From assembly GCF_019049285.1 (NCBI RefSeq), contig NZ_JAGMUL010000045.1:1-64000 (forward strand): DNA of 64,000 bases, read 5' to 3'. Each line of letters begins with the position of its first letter. Position 1 is the stretch's first letter. Source of the DNA: Streptomyces sp. AC550_RSS872. Lineage in GTDB: Bacteria; Actinomycetota; Actinomycetes; Streptomycetales; Streptomycetaceae. Shown one piece after another: positions 1 to 8,151 of this stretch. Below the pieces are notes generated by a model, which was not told where the DNA came from, ran no database searches, and worked only from the letters and a program-made list of their open reading frames with translations. The position numbers were made by a program, and so were the translations under genes.

Positions 1-98
1 ACTGGCTGGACTGGTACAACTACCACCGACCCCACACCGGCATCAGCGGCCAAACCCCAGCCAGCCGCGTCACTAACCTCTCCGGACAGCACACCTAG
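1..98 (+). CDS. Transposase C-terminal end (partial, runs off window)
   Basis: The reading frame open from base 3 ends at a TAG at 96-98 and encodes about 31 residues. They include the WYNYHRPHTGI and TPASRV signatures typical of the C-terminus of DDE (integrase-core) transposases of the IS481/IS3 type, where the 'N-x-x-R-P-H' segment lies just after the catalytic Glu. The rest lies outside the window, so intactness cannot be judged. Its stop codon interlocks with the stop of the converging thiolase gene (95-97 on the other strand). Confidence 0.75.
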   Translation, partial: WLDWYNYHRPHTGISGQTPASRVTNLSGQHT

Positions 99-1264
99 AC
101 CGTCTCCAGGATCATCGCGTTGGCGAGGCCGCCCGCCTCGCACATCGTCTGTAGCCCGTAGCGGGCGCCGCGCTCGCGCATCGCGTGCACCAGGGTCGTC
201 GTCAGACGGGTGCCGCTGGCGCCGAGCGGGTGACCGATCGCTATCGCGCCGCCGTGCACATTGACCTTGGCGAGGTCGGCGCCGGTCTCCTGCTGCCAGG
301 CCAGGACCACGCTGGAGAAGGCCTCGTTGACCTCGAAGAGGTCGATGTCGCCGAGGGACAGGCCCGCTCGGCGCAGCACCTTCTCCGTCGCCGGGATCAC
401 ACCCGTGAGCATGAGGATCGGGTCGGAGCCGGTGACGGCGAAGCTGTGCAGGCGGGCGAGGGGGCGCAGGCCGAGGCGGGCGGCGGTCTCACTGGACGTG
501 ACGAGGACGGCGGAGGCGCCGTCGTTGACGGGGCTGGCGTTGCCCGCGGTGACGTTCCACTCGATCTGCGGGAAGCGTTCGGCGAAGGCCGGGTCGTGGT
601 AGGCGGGCTTGAGGCCGGCGAGGATCTCCGGGGTGCTGCCCGGCCGTACGCACTCGTCGCGGGAGACGCCCTCCAGCGGCGCGACCTCGGCGCCGAACAG
701 GCCCTTCTCCCAGGCCGCGGCCGCCTTCCGGTGCGAGGAGACGGCGAACGCGTCCATCTGCTCCCGCGTGATCGACCACTTGGCGGCGATGAGCTCGGCG
801 CTGATGCCCTGCGGGACGAGCCCCTCCGGGTAGCGCTCGGCGACGCCGGGGCCGAAGGGGTCCTTGCCGGGCGGCACGTTCGACCACATCGGCACCCGGC
901 TCATCGACTCGACCCCACAGGCGACGACCAGGTCGTACGCGCCCGAGATCACGCCCTGGGCGGCGAAGTGCACGGCCTGCTGGGAGGAACCGCACTGGCG
1001 GTCCACCGTGGTCGCCGGGACCGTCTCCGGGAAGCCCGCGGACAGGGCGGCGTAGCGGGTGGTGTTCATGGCCTGCTCGCCGACCTGGTCGACGGTGCCG
1101 CCGATGACGTCGTCGATCAGGGCCGGGTCGACGCCGGAGCGTTCGACGAGGGTGCGCAGGGTGTGCGCGAGGAGCTCGACGGGGTGCACGTGCGCCAGAG
1201 AGCCGTTCGGCTTGCCCTTTCCCATGGGCGTGCGTACGGCTTCGACGATGACTGCGTCACGCAT
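95..1264 (-). CDS. Acetyl-CoA C-acyltransferase (thiolase)
   Basis: This 389-residue protein is a full-length thiolase, which condenses or cleaves acyl-CoA and 3-ketoacyl-CoA in the cytosol. The nucleophilic Cys is in DRQCGSSQQA (Cys91), the His is in GGAIAIGHPLGASG (His345), and the second catalytic Cys is in MCEAGGLANA (Cys375). I chose the ATG at 1264, which begins MRDAVIVEAVRTP, the usual family start, over an upstream in-frame start at 1312 that would run into the promoter region. It diverges from an HxlR-type regulator across repeated operator-like sequences, so it is probably that regulator's target. Whether it serves beta-oxidation, steroid breakdown or acetoacetyl-CoA synthesis cannot be decided from sequence alone. 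Confidence 0.92.
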   Translation of the reverse strand: MRDAVIVEAVRTPMGKGKPNGSLAHVHPVELLAHTLRTLVERSGVDPALIDDVIGGTVDQVGEQAMNTTRYAALSAGFPETVPATTVDRQCGSSQQAVHFAAQGVISGAYDLVVACGVESMSRVPMWSNVPPGKDPFGPGVAERYPEGLVPQGISAELIAAKWSITREQMDAFAVSSHRKAAAAWEKGLFGAEVAPLEGVSRDECVRPGSTPEILAGLKPAYHDPAFAERFPQIEWNVTAGNASPVNDGASAVLVTSSETAARLGLRPLARLHSFAVTGSDPILMLTGVIPATEKVLRRAGLSLGDIDLFEVNEAFSSVVLAWQQETGADLAKVNVHGGAIAIGHPLGASGTRLTTTLVHAMRERGARYGLQTMCEAGGLANAMILETV

Positions 1265-1290
1265 GATGCGGGCCTCCCGATTACCGGTGA

Positions 1291-1361
1291 GTAGGAAATC
1301 CGAACTCACCATAACCCTGAGGGTTGGAAAATCAAACCCATCAGGTTGGAAAGTCGAACCC
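1291..1361. promoter_or_regulatory. Repeated operator array between thiolase and HxlR genes
   Basis: Two near-identical 19-bp elements of the form GGTTGGAAA-N-TC-N-AACCC lie at 1321-1339 and 1343-1361. Their starts are 22 bp apart, about two helical turns. Each is an imperfect inverted repeat (GGTT...AACC). A weaker third copy, GTAGGAAATCCGAACTC (13 of 17 positions like the third element), lies at 1291-1307 next to the thiolase start. HxlR-family dimers bind dyad operators in the promoters of divergent genes, so this is the probable binding region of the adjacent regulator. Confidence 0.6.
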
Positions 1362-1380
1362 GCCGCTTAGACTGAGCGGC

Positions 1381-1851
1381 ATGGCCGCCACCAAAGACCC
1401 GCGTCCCTGTTCCATCGCCGACGCCCTGGCGCTCGTCGGCGAGAAGTACTCCCTGCTCGTCCTGCGCGAGGTGTGCCTGGGCAACGGCCGCTTCGACCAG
1501 CTCGTGCGCAACATCGGCGCCCCGCGCGACATCCTGGCCACCCGGCTGCGCCGCCTGGTCGACGCCGGCATCCTCACCAAGCGCGCCTACTGCGAGCGCC
1601 CGCAGCGGTTCGAGTACCGGCCGACGCAGGCGGGGCTGGAGCTGGAGCCGGTCCTGATGACCCTCATGGAGTGGGGCGACCGTCATCTCCGCAAGGACGA
1701 CGACCGCCCCATGGTGATCGAGCACATCTGCGGCAACGAACTCGTCCCGGTCGTCACCTGCCGGGCATGCGGCGACCCGGTGCGCCACGAGGACCTGTCG
1801 GCCCACCCGCAGGCGCCCGGATGGACGGTGGCCGGGCCGTCGGCCGCGTGA
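1381..1851 (+). CDS. HxlR-family winged-helix transcriptional regulator
   Basis: This 156-residue protein starts at the ATG at 1381 (MAATKDPRPCSIADAL). It has the HxlR core: an N-terminal Cys (CSIADAL), the 'GEKYSLLVLREV' helix, and a winged helix with 'NIGAPRDILATRLRRL' as recognition helix, followed by 'RFEYRPT'. HxlR proteins are small dimeric repressors or activators that often sense electrophiles or aldehydes through the N-terminal Cys. The C-terminus adds a CGNELVPVVTCRACGDPV Cys cluster that may bind metal. It is transcribed away from the thiolase, and its own promoter contains the repeated dyads, so autoregulation is likely. A longer in-frame start at 1324 would lie inside the operators and is less likely. 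Confidence 0.88.
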   Translation: MAATKDPRPCSIADALALVGEKYSLLVLREVCLGNGRFDQLVRNIGAPRDILATRLRRLVDAGILTKRAYCERPQRFEYRPTQAGLELEPVLMTLMEWGDRHLRKDDDRPMVIEHICGNELVPVVTCRACGDPVRHEDLSAHPQAPGWTVAGPSAA

Positions 1852-1879
1852 AATCCGCAGTCCGGCCGTACGGCCGCGA

Positions 1880-2809
1880 TCAGCGCCAGGGATGCGAGTC
1901 CAGGTACTTGACGATCTCTTCCCTCTCCCACGCCCCGTCGGCCACGACGACCCGGTAGCTGCGGGTGAGGGTGTCGCCGGGCGCCAGTTCCAGCTCGTCG
2001 TGGAAGGCCCAGGACGGAGCGACACCCGCGAAGGGCTCGTTGCGTACGAACCAGTGGGCGGGGTGGGTACCCCGGTCACCGGCGTGGTCGTTCTCGGGGG
2101 CATGCGCGAAGACGAGGGTCGCGTGGCCGTCGGTGCCGTCGTGCTCCCCGCAGTAGGCCAGCCAGGGCGCCTGTCCGCCCATCAGGCCGGGGCCCTCGGC
2201 GTCCGGCGCGATGATCCGGCCGCCCTGGAAGGCACGCGGGCCGCGCCAGAACAGGCCCGTGTAACCGGCCATGCCGCGCCCGGCGGTGGTGGGGCTGCCG
2301 AACCGCAGGGGCACCGCGCGCCGGTTCGTCACGGCGCTCGTCCAGGTCAGCGCCCATGAGCCGGACTCCGGCTCGACGTCGTGCACCTCCACCCGGCGCC
2401 GCTCGTCGGCCCACAGCTCACCGTCGTGGGGATGCCAGGTCAGCCGCTCGGCGATGACGACACGGTCACCGTCCGAGCCGACCTCGTCGAACGCGACGTG
2501 CCGCATCGACCCGACGCGCTCGGGGAGCTCCAGATACCCCTGCCCGTGGACGTAGCTGTTGCCGCCCCACAGGTTGGCCCCGGACAGGTGCGAGGCCGTG
2601 AGCGACAGGCCCTTGTGCCACCGATGGTCGTGGGGCCGGTAGTCGGTGACGACGTCACCGCCGAGGGTCCGCAGCGGGTGGACATACGGCTTCGGGGCCT
2701 CCCAGGCGGCCTCCGGCCGGTAGACGTAGGCCAGCAGTTCGACGCCGGTGGCCGAGTCGGTCACCGTGACGCGGTCGCCGTACGCGTGGACGATGCGCAG
2801 CCCGGTCAT
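1880..2809 (-). CDS. DUF6807 / PmoA-like protein
   Basis: This 309-residue protein resembles the DUF6807 family, annotated 'PmoA family' by distant resemblance to methane-oxygenase-named proteins although it is soluble. The conserved histidines DYRPHDHRWHKGL (about residues 56-68), the WGGNSYVHGQG segment and HPAHWFVRNEPFAG are visible. No signal peptide or membrane helix is seen. Biochemical function is not established. The family commonly sits beside Gfo/Idh/MocA dehydrogenases in carbohydrate catabolic loci. Here its ATG overlaps the stop of the upstream dehydrogenase by 4 bp (ATGA), so the two are translationally coupled and probably act on the same sugar-derived substrate. Confidence 0.8.
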   Translation of the reverse strand: MTGLRIVHAYGDRVTVTDSATGVELLAYVYRPEAAWEAPKPYVHPLRTLGGDVVTDYRPHDHRWHKGLSLTASHLSGANLWGGNSYVHGQGYLELPERVGSMRHVAFDEVGSDGDRVVIAERLTWHPHDGELWADERRRVEVHDVEPESGSWALTWTSAVTNRRAVPLRFGSPTTAGRGMAGYTGLFWRGPRAFQGGRIIAPDAEGPGLMGGQAPWLAYCGEHDGTDGHATLVFAHAPENDHAGDRGTHPAHWFVRNEPFAGVAPSWAFHDELELAPGDTLTRSYRVVVADGAWEREEIVKYLDSHPWR

Positions 2810-3996
2810 ACGACGGCTTCCTCGCCCGGCACCGCCCGCTCGGCCATGACGGGCGCCCAGCCGGGCACGCCCCCGTGCATCGCCAAGTAGAAGGGATCGC
2901 CGGGGCCGATACCCCCCGCGCGAACCGTCGTGTCCGTGAACGCCGACTTGTACAGCGCGGCGATCAGCTCCAGGCTCGTGCGCCCGTCCGCGCCGCTGCT
3001 GCGCGGCCGCTCCCCCGCGCGCATGCTCGCGACCAGCTCCCGCAGCTGCTCCAGATGCGAACTGGGCAGGTCAGCGCCGAAGTCCTGCCAGGCCGCGGCC
3101 TCGGCGTCCGGCACGTCCCGGGCGGGCGTGACACGCCAGTCGTCGTTGCGGTGGCCGTACAGATGGGTCAGTTCCACGGTCGCGCGCTCACAGTCGATAC
3201 GGATGCGGCTGACCTCGTCGGGGCTCAGCACGCTGTTCACGACGGTCGCCATCGCACCGTTCGCAAAGCGGACGAGGGCCGTCGACACGTCCTCCGTCTC
3301 GACGTCGTGCACCAGCCGGCCGGCCATGGCGCGCACCTCGCTCCAGGGTCCGAGCAGGTCGAGCAGCAGATCCATCTGGTGGATGCCGTGCCCCATCGCG
3401 GGGCCGCCGCCCTCGGTACCCCAGCGGCCGCGCCAGGGCACGGCGTAGTAGGCGGTGTCCCGGTACCAGGTGGTCTGGCAGTGCGCGACGAGCGGACGGC
3501 CCATGGCCCGCTCGGCGAGCAGGCGCCGTACGTGTCGGGTGCCCGAGCCGAAGCGGTGCTGGAAGACGATCGAGGCGTACGGACCGCCGTCCTTGCCCTC
3601 CTCCGCCTCCACGGCGTCGAAGTCCGCGAGGCTCGGCACCGGCGGCTTCTCGCACCACACCCAGGCGCCGGCCCGCAGCGCGGCGACGGTCTGGTCGCGG
3701 TGCAGCGTCGGCGGCGTGCAGATGACGACCAGGTCGGGCCGCTCCTCCTGGAGCATCCGGTCCGGATCGGTGTAGGGGCGGGGTGCCCCAGCTCCGGCCG
3801 CGGCCGGGCCCGCCTCCGCGCAGAAGGACCCGGCCGACGCCGCGTCGATGTCGACGGCGGCGACGAGTTCGGTCTCGCCCTCCGCGGCGAGCCTGGCGAG
3901 CGCGGGCAGGTGGGAGTCGCGTGCGATGGCGCCGGTACCGATCACGGCGACCCTGATGCGGCGGCCCGTGAGCGGGGCGGTCTCGGATGCAGCCAT
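2806..3996 (-). CDS. Gfo/Idh/MocA-family oxidoreductase
   Basis: This 396-residue NAD(P)-dependent dehydrogenase of sugars, inositols or related polyols shows the Rossmann motif VAVIGTGAIARDSH near residue 15 and the family's catalytic-lysine motif WCEKPP near residue 135, followed by the alpha/beta C-terminal domain. The ATG at 3996 is preceded by GGAGGAG. Earlier in-frame starts lack a ribosome site and add a basic, unconserved extension. It is the first gene of a two-gene unit with the DUF6807 protein. A LacI-type operator lies about 50 bp upstream, implying carbohydrate-responsive control. The exact substrate is unknown. Confidence 0.88.
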   Translation of the reverse strand: MAASETAPLTGRRIRVAVIGTGAIARDSHLPALARLAAEGETELVAAVDIDAASAGSFCAEAGPAAAGAGAPRPYTDPDRMLQEERPDLVVICTPPTLHRDQTVAALRAGAWVWCEKPPVPSLADFDAVEAEEGKDGGPYASIVFQHRFGSGTRHVRRLLAERAMGRPLVAHCQTTWYRDTAYYAVPWRGRWGTEGGGPAMGHGIHQMDLLLDLLGPWSEVRAMAGRLVHDVETEDVSTALVRFANGAMATVVNSVLSPDEVSRIRIDCERATVELTHLYGHRNDDWRVTPARDVPDAEAAAWQDFGADLPSSHLEQLRELVASMRAGERPRSSGADGRTSLELIAALYKSAFTDTTVRAGGIGPGDPFYLAMHGGVPGWAPVMAERAVPGEEAVV

Positions 3997-4046
3997 GGAC
4001 GTGAGACTCCTCCGGAGCGCCAACGACGAGTTACTGAGGGACGCGA

Positions 4047-4062
4047 TAGCAAGCGCTTTCGA
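4047..4062. promoter_or_regulatory. Putative LacI/GalR-family operator
   Basis: The sequence GCAAGCGCTTTC has the perfect palindromic core AAGCGCTT at 4051-4058, flanked by a matching G (4049) and C (4060). This is the hallmark of LacI/GalR-family operators with a central CG. It lies about 50 bp upstream of the dehydrogenase start codon at 3996, in the position of a promoter. No LacI gene is visible in the window, so the regulator would act from elsewhere. Confidence 0.5.
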
Positions 4063-4269
4063 CCTGGAGCAACGTAAGCGGCGGCCCCACCGCAGGTCAA
4101 CACCGGTTCGGCCGGGGCCGGCGATCGACTGCCGAGCCCCCTGTGCCGGAGCCGTCATCGGAGGGCGCTACGCTGCCCCTCGACACTCGCGATCACTGCG
4201 CCGCCGACGCGGTGTCCTCCGCCATCCCTTGTCCCCTTGTCACCATCAGCACTTGGACTCCGTAACTTC

Positions 4270-5145
4270 ATGTCTTGGTTTGAATCCCTCATCCTCGGAC
4301 TCGTCCAGGGGCTGACCGAGTTCCTCCCCGTGTCCTCCAGCGCGCATCTGCGGCTGACCGCGGCGTTCTCGGGCTGGGAGGACCCGGGCGCGGCCTTCAC
4401 GGCGATCACCCAGATCGGCACGGAGGCCGCGGTACTGATCTACTTCCGCAAGGACATCGGGCGCATCATCGTGGCGTGGCTGAAGTCGCTGACGGACAAG
4501 GAGATGCGGCGCGACCACGACGCCCAGATGGGCTGGCTGGTGATCGTCGGCTCGATCCCGATCGGTGTGCTCGGCCTGACGCTCAAGGACCAGATCGAGG
4601 GCCCGTTCCGCGATCTGCGCATCACGGCGACCATGCTGATCGTCGTCGGCATCATCATCGGCGTCGCCGACCGGCTGGCCGCACGCGACGAGTCGGGCGG
4701 CCGGCACCGCGCCGCCAAGCAGCGCAAGGGGCTCGAGTCCCTGAACGTGAAGGACGGCCTGATCTTCGGCCTGTGCCAGTCCGCGGCGCTCATCCCCGGA
4801 GTCTCCCGCTCCGGCGCCACCATCAGCGGCGGCCTCTTCATGGGCTACACACGCGAGTCCGCGGCCCGCTACTCCTTCCTCCTCGCGATCCCGGCCGTCC
4901 TCGCCTCCGGCCTCTTCGAACTCAAGGACGCGATGGAGAACGACCACGTCTCCTGGGGCCCGACGATCTTCGCGACGGTGATCGCCTTCGCGACCGGTTA
5001 CGCGGTCATCGCATGGTTCATGAAGTTCATCTCGACCAAGAGCTTCATGCCGTTCGTCTGGTACCGCATCGCGCTCGGCATCGTCATCATCGCGCTGGTG
5101 GCAACAGGTGTCCTGAGCCCGCACGCGGCGGAGTCCGCGGGCTGA
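4270..5145 (+). CDS. uppP: Undecaprenyl-diphosphatase
   Basis: This 291-residue integral membrane phosphatase recycles undecaprenyl pyrophosphate to the monophosphate carrier for peptidoglycan and wall polymers; its overproduction is known to give bacitracin resistance. The family motifs LVQGLTEFLPVSSSAH (residues 11-26, Glu-rich active-site loop) and GVSRSGATISGG (about 177-188) are intact, and about seven to eight hydrophobic segments are evident. The ATG at 4270 gives the canonical MSWFESLILG start. The product length is normal. It stands alone, divergent from the dehydrogenase pair, and is followed by a strong hairpin. Confidence 0.96.
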   Translation: MSWFESLILGLVQGLTEFLPVSSSAHLRLTAAFSGWEDPGAAFTAITQIGTEAAVLIYFRKDIGRIIVAWLKSLTDKEMRRDHDAQMGWLVIVGSIPIGVLGLTLKDQIEGPFRDLRITATMLIVVGIIIGVADRLAARDESGGRHRAAKQRKGLESLNVKDGLIFGLCQSAALIPGVSRSGATISGGLFMGYTRESAARYSFLLAIPAVLASGLFELKDAMENDHVSWGPTIFATVIAFATGYAVIAWFMKFISTKSFMPFVWYRIALGIVIIALVATGVLSPHAAESAG

Positions 5146-5289
5146 CCCCAGGCCACACACGTAGCACCATCTAGCATTTCCTAGCGCCTGATTGCAGCAC
5201 CAAGCCATGATCATCTCCCACTTGTCTCCCACCGGGGAGGCGGGATACGTCCCACTAGGACGTGTGCGTCCGCAAAGCAAGGGATGGCA

Positions 5290-5327
5290 CGGAAGGGCCG
5301 GCACGGCTTGCTGTGCGGGCCCTTCCG
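5290..5327 (+). terminator. Stem-loop downstream of uppP
   Basis: Arms CGGAAGGGCC (5290-5299) and GGCCCTTCCG (5318-5327) are perfectly complementary. The interior adds a further GCAC/GTGC pairing (5301-5304 with 5313-5316). This long GC-rich hairpin without a strict U-tract is typical of Streptomyces intrinsic terminators. It lies about 145 bp after the uppP stop. The rest of 5146-5498 shows no convincing gene. Confidence 0.55.
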
Positions 5328-5498
5328 CACAAAGCGTAGAGCGGGTCAGCTGAGGTTCATGTCCGGCCCAGGCCACGACCCTGCGCCTGCCGAAAACTCA
5401 TCCGTCCTGGTGGAAGCTGGTGTACGGGTGGTGTCGAGCGCGGGCGCTTGGGCGGGTGCTCTGGGCGCCCGGTGAGTGCCCCGGCAGGATGATCTGTC

Positions 5499-5560
5499 GT
5501 GCTGCTGCGACTGACCTATCTCGCTGTGACCGCCCTCCCCGCCCGCCCGCTCGATCCACT
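5499..5560 (+). mobile_element. Possible N-terminal remnant of an IS481-like transposase
   Basis: A GTG at 5499 opens VLLRLTYLAVT, which matches the usual N-terminus of a common Streptomyces integrase-core transposase (VLLRL-YLAVTN...). Resemblance is lost after about 11-12 residues, and the converging transporter gene begins to overlap. Only a stub survives. The assignment rests on recognition of a short motif, so it is tentative. Confidence 0.35.
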
Positions 5561-5567
5561 CAACGGC

Positions 5568-6284
5568 TCACAGTGTCCGTCGTACGCCCGCCTGCCGTTC
5601 GAGGTTGCGCAGCTGCACCGCCAGATCCCCTTCCACGGCGTCGTGCGCCGGGCCCCGACGTCCTACGGGCAGAACCTCCTCGCCCCTCATGTCCTCCAGC
5701 ATGAGCGCGAACGCGGCATACATGGCCACGCCCGCTAGGAGCAGTCCGAAGGCCCCGGACACGTAGCCGAGCCAGGCGGCACCTGTGAAGTTGAAGAGGG
5801 AGGCCACCGCGAAGCGTGGCACGGCCACACACAGCACGAACCACATCACACGCTTGCGGCTCGCGACGGTCGCCATCATCAGGGCGAAGACGGCGAACAC
5901 AAGATTGAGCACGCCAAGCGCCTCGGCGCCCGCCGGCGGATCGAGGGCCAGCACCAGGGAACTCGCCAGCCAGGTTCCGGAGAAGCACGCCATGAGCGTC
6001 GCCGCGAGCACATCCCTCGCCCCGAACGCCAGGATGCTGACGATCAGTTGCAGGATGAAAGCCGGAAGGATCGTCAGGGCGACCGCCTGATGCGCATCGT
6101 CGCCCAGGAAGCCCAGTTGCAGGCTTCCGACGATGACGGAGGCGATCGCCACCGCGAAGAAACCGACCGGCATCGGGGAGGCGATGGGGCGGAGGTTGAT
6201 GCGGGTCATCGGCCGTAGGTCCGGTTCGAAATGCCTACCTGTCGGCTCGGTCCGCTCCCCGGGTGATTCGGGACTACTCCTCAT
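5568..6284 (-). CDS. GPR1/FUN34/YaaH-family membrane protein (acetate/succinate channel-like)
   Basis: This 238-residue protein has about six hydrophobic segments. It begins its membrane domain with INLRPIASPMPVGFFAVAIAS, which corresponds to the N-P-x-P/G substrate-entry region of the YaaH/SatP acetate-succinate transporters. The ATG at 6284 is preceded by AGGAGAGTT, fixing the start. A longer frame upstream lacks a ribosome site. The C-terminal tail is hydrophilic and rich in Arg. The family moves short-chain monocarboxylates or ammonium; substrate here is inferred only from family. It is transcribed alone, towards the uppP terminator region. Confidence 0.75.
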   Translation of the reverse strand: MRSSPESPGERTEPTGRHFEPDLRPMTRINLRPIASPMPVGFFAVAIASVIVGSLQLGFLGDDAHQAVALTILPAFILQLIVSILAFGARDVLAATLMACFSGTWLASSLVLALDPPAGAEALGVLNLVFAVFALMMATVASRKRVMWFVLCVAVPRFAVASLFNFTGAAWLGYVSGAFGLLLAGVAMYAAFALMLEDMRGEEVLPVGRRGPAHDAVEGDLAVQLRNLERQAGVRRTL

Positions 6285-6741
6285 GGTGAACTCTCCTGTA
6301 AGTCGTGTTTGCAAGGGAGCGGGGCTGATCATCGCGACAGTCGGCATGCGACGCTCGGGGCATCGCCAGTGTCTGCCCCACCGAGGGCACGCCGTTCCAG
6401 CACGTGGTCGAGCTCGCTCCGTATGACGTCGAAATTGCTGATCGTCAGTGCACGCCACCTGCACTACACGCCCGCCTCGTGAGACGTGCTTCGCTCTGCG
6501 CCACCGCAACCCGCTGCGTGGCGCGGTCGAAGAGCGGCCTGCGCCTGGTTCCGCTCAAGAGCCCGCAGCATGCCGGCACAACGGAGTGACGCGTGCGGCC
6601 GTTGGGGCGTCGGTGTGAAGCCGAGGGGCTCTGTCACCGGGACGACGGGCTCCATCAACCGCGGATCCACGCCGTGCAACGGCACGACCCGGTGTTGCTC
6701 CCGCCGAGCCGCAGCCGCCTGCATCGGCGGTTCATGGCCGA
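6285..6741. other. Intergenic stretch without a recognisable gene
   Basis: The 457 bases between the start of the YaaH-like gene and the end of the dps-like gene contain open frames on both strands but none with a recognisable motif, ribosome site or family resemblance. The right end must hold the 3' untranslated region of dps, and the left end the promoter of the YaaH-like gene. Confidence 0.5.
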
Positions 6742-7317
6742 TCAGGCGCGGACCAGAGGGGTGTCCACCAGGTGCTCGGCCAGGAACCACGCCTGGAGTT
6801 CGCCGGTCCGGATCACCTGTGAGACCAGCAGGTCGTTGGTGCCGTCGTCGCCCAACTCCCCGATGCGGGCTGCCGCGTCGTGGGCCTCGATCAGGATGGT
6901 CTCGTGTGCCTCCAACAACCGAGACAGCATGGCCGGCACCTCTTCCACACCGTCCGGAGGACGCGGGATCGAGGTGATCTCGGCGACGTGCCGGGGGTCC
7001 CCCACCGCGACACCGCCCAGGGTCTGGACCCGTTCGGCGAGGGTGTCGACGAGTGCGAGTTGTTCCCCCGCGTGCTTGTCCAGCACCAGGTGCAGCTGGT
7101 AGAAGGTCGCCCCGCGCATCAGCCAGTGGTGCTTCTTGTAGAGGCCGTAGAGGATCTGCGTGTCGGCCAGGACTTTGTTGAGCCGCTGACAGGAGTACAT
7201 ACGGGCTTCGTAGGACAGGCCGAGCGGGAACTGCTTGACGGTCCCGAACTCCTGGATGATCTCGCCCTTCTGATGCAGCCGCGGCTGGCTGCTCAAGTGC
7301 TGGGAAGTGATGGTCAT
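6742..7317 (-). CDS. Dps-family DNA-protection / ferritin-like protein
   Basis: This 191-residue protein has the Dps four-helix signature: KHHWLMRGATFYQLHLVLDKH followed by ...EQLALVDTLAERVQTLGG. These supply the inter-subunit ferroxidase His and Asp/Glu ligands (H-x12-D and E-x3-D patterns). Dps dodecamers store iron, consume peroxide and coat DNA in stationary phase. The N-terminal extension of about 40 residues and the short C-terminal tail are common in actinobacterial Dps. The start at 7317 has CAGGAGGCGG upstream. It is divergent from the damaged reductase gene. The upstream region contains GGGTAC, like a stress-sigma -10 element, but a matching -35 was not clear. Confidence 0.9.
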   Translation of the reverse strand: MTITSQHLSSQPRLHQKGEIIQEFGTVKQFPLGLSYEARMYSCQRLNKVLADTQILYGLYKKHHWLMRGATFYQLHLVLDKHAGEQLALVDTLAERVQTLGGVAVGDPRHVAEITSIPRPPDGVEEVPAMLSRLLEAHETILIEAHDAAARIGELGDDGTNDLLVSQVIRTGELQAWFLAEHLVDTPLVRA

Positions 7318-7548
7318 GATCCGCCTCCTGCGGTCTGGGCTCTGTTTGCACGAGTGACGCTAAGTACCCGCACGGCGGACTCGTTGCCCAGGAGCGCACA
7401 CGGTGGTGCTCGCCAGCGCACTCGGCGAGGGGCCCGTGCCTGGTGTTCGCTCTCGGGCAAGTCACCGAGCGCTGGCGGGCACGGCCCGGTGCCTCGCCCC
7501 CTCTAGCCTCGGGCGCACGGCGCGAGCCGACGACCAGCAAAGAGAGGC

Positions 7549-8151
7549 ATGAGGGTGAGCGAGCAGGCAGATGTGGTCGTCCTGGGGCTGGGGCCCGGGG
7601 GCGAGTACGTCGCGGGCACGCTGGCAGAGGCCGGACTGGATGTGGTGGGGATCGAGGCGGAGCTCGTCGGGGGCGAGTGCCCGTACTGGGGATGCGTGCC
7701 CAGCAAGTTGATGATCCGGGCCGGAATCCTGCTCGCCGAGGCAGGCGGCGTACCCTTCCTCGCTGGTCATGTGGAGGTGCCTCCCGACGGGAGCCGGGTT
7801 GCCGGAAGAATCCGCGGCGAGGCCACCGACGAGTGGAACGACCAGGTGGCGGCCGACCGCCTCGCGGCGAAGGGCGGCCGGCTCGTACGCGGAACGGGAC
7901 GGCTCACCGGGCCGCGGCAGGTAACGGTCGGCGGGCGCACGTTCCAAGCCCGGCAGGGTGTGGTCCTGGCGAGTGGCACCCAGCCCCGGATTCCCCCGGC
8001 CCCGGGCCTGGCCTCGACGCCGCCGTACTGGACCAACCGGGACGCCATGGCGGCCAGGGAGCTGCCGGCCTCGATGATCGTGCTCGGCGGGGGCGCCATC
8101 GGCGTGGAACTCGCCCAGGTCTTCGCCCAAACGGGGGTTCGAGGAAGGTGA
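7549..8151 (+). pseudogene. N-terminal fragment of a pyridine nucleotide-disulfide oxidoreductase
   Basis: About 195 residues match the FAD domain of mercuric-reductase/dihydrolipoamide-dehydrogenase-like flavoproteins. A Rossmann start VVVLGLGPGGEYVAG, the redox-active GGECPYWGCVPSKLM (C-X4-C, near residues 45-50) and the second dinucleotide fold MIVLGGGAIGVELAQVF are visible. A normal member has about 460-480 residues. Here the frame is lost straight after ELAQVFAQTG, and the DNA continues, in another frame, as the middle of an LtrA gene. The dimerisation domain and most of the NAD domain are absent, so the product cannot be a working reductase. The start at 7549 follows AAAGAGAGGC. Confidence 0.85.

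Noticed and set aside
185..1294. Long open frame antisense to the thiolase
   Set aside because: GC3 bias produces such mirror frames. The thiolase on the other strand has all catalytic motifs, while the antisense protein has no fold or family signal.
1863..1876. CGGCCGTACGGCCG palindrome between convergent genes as a terminator
   Set aside because: It is self-complementary without a loop and in a very GC-rich context. Such short palindromes are frequent by chance here.
4246..5376. Antisense frame over uppP
   Set aside because: Highly charged Asp/Arg/Gly-rich composition typical of a shadow frame; uppP is unambiguous.
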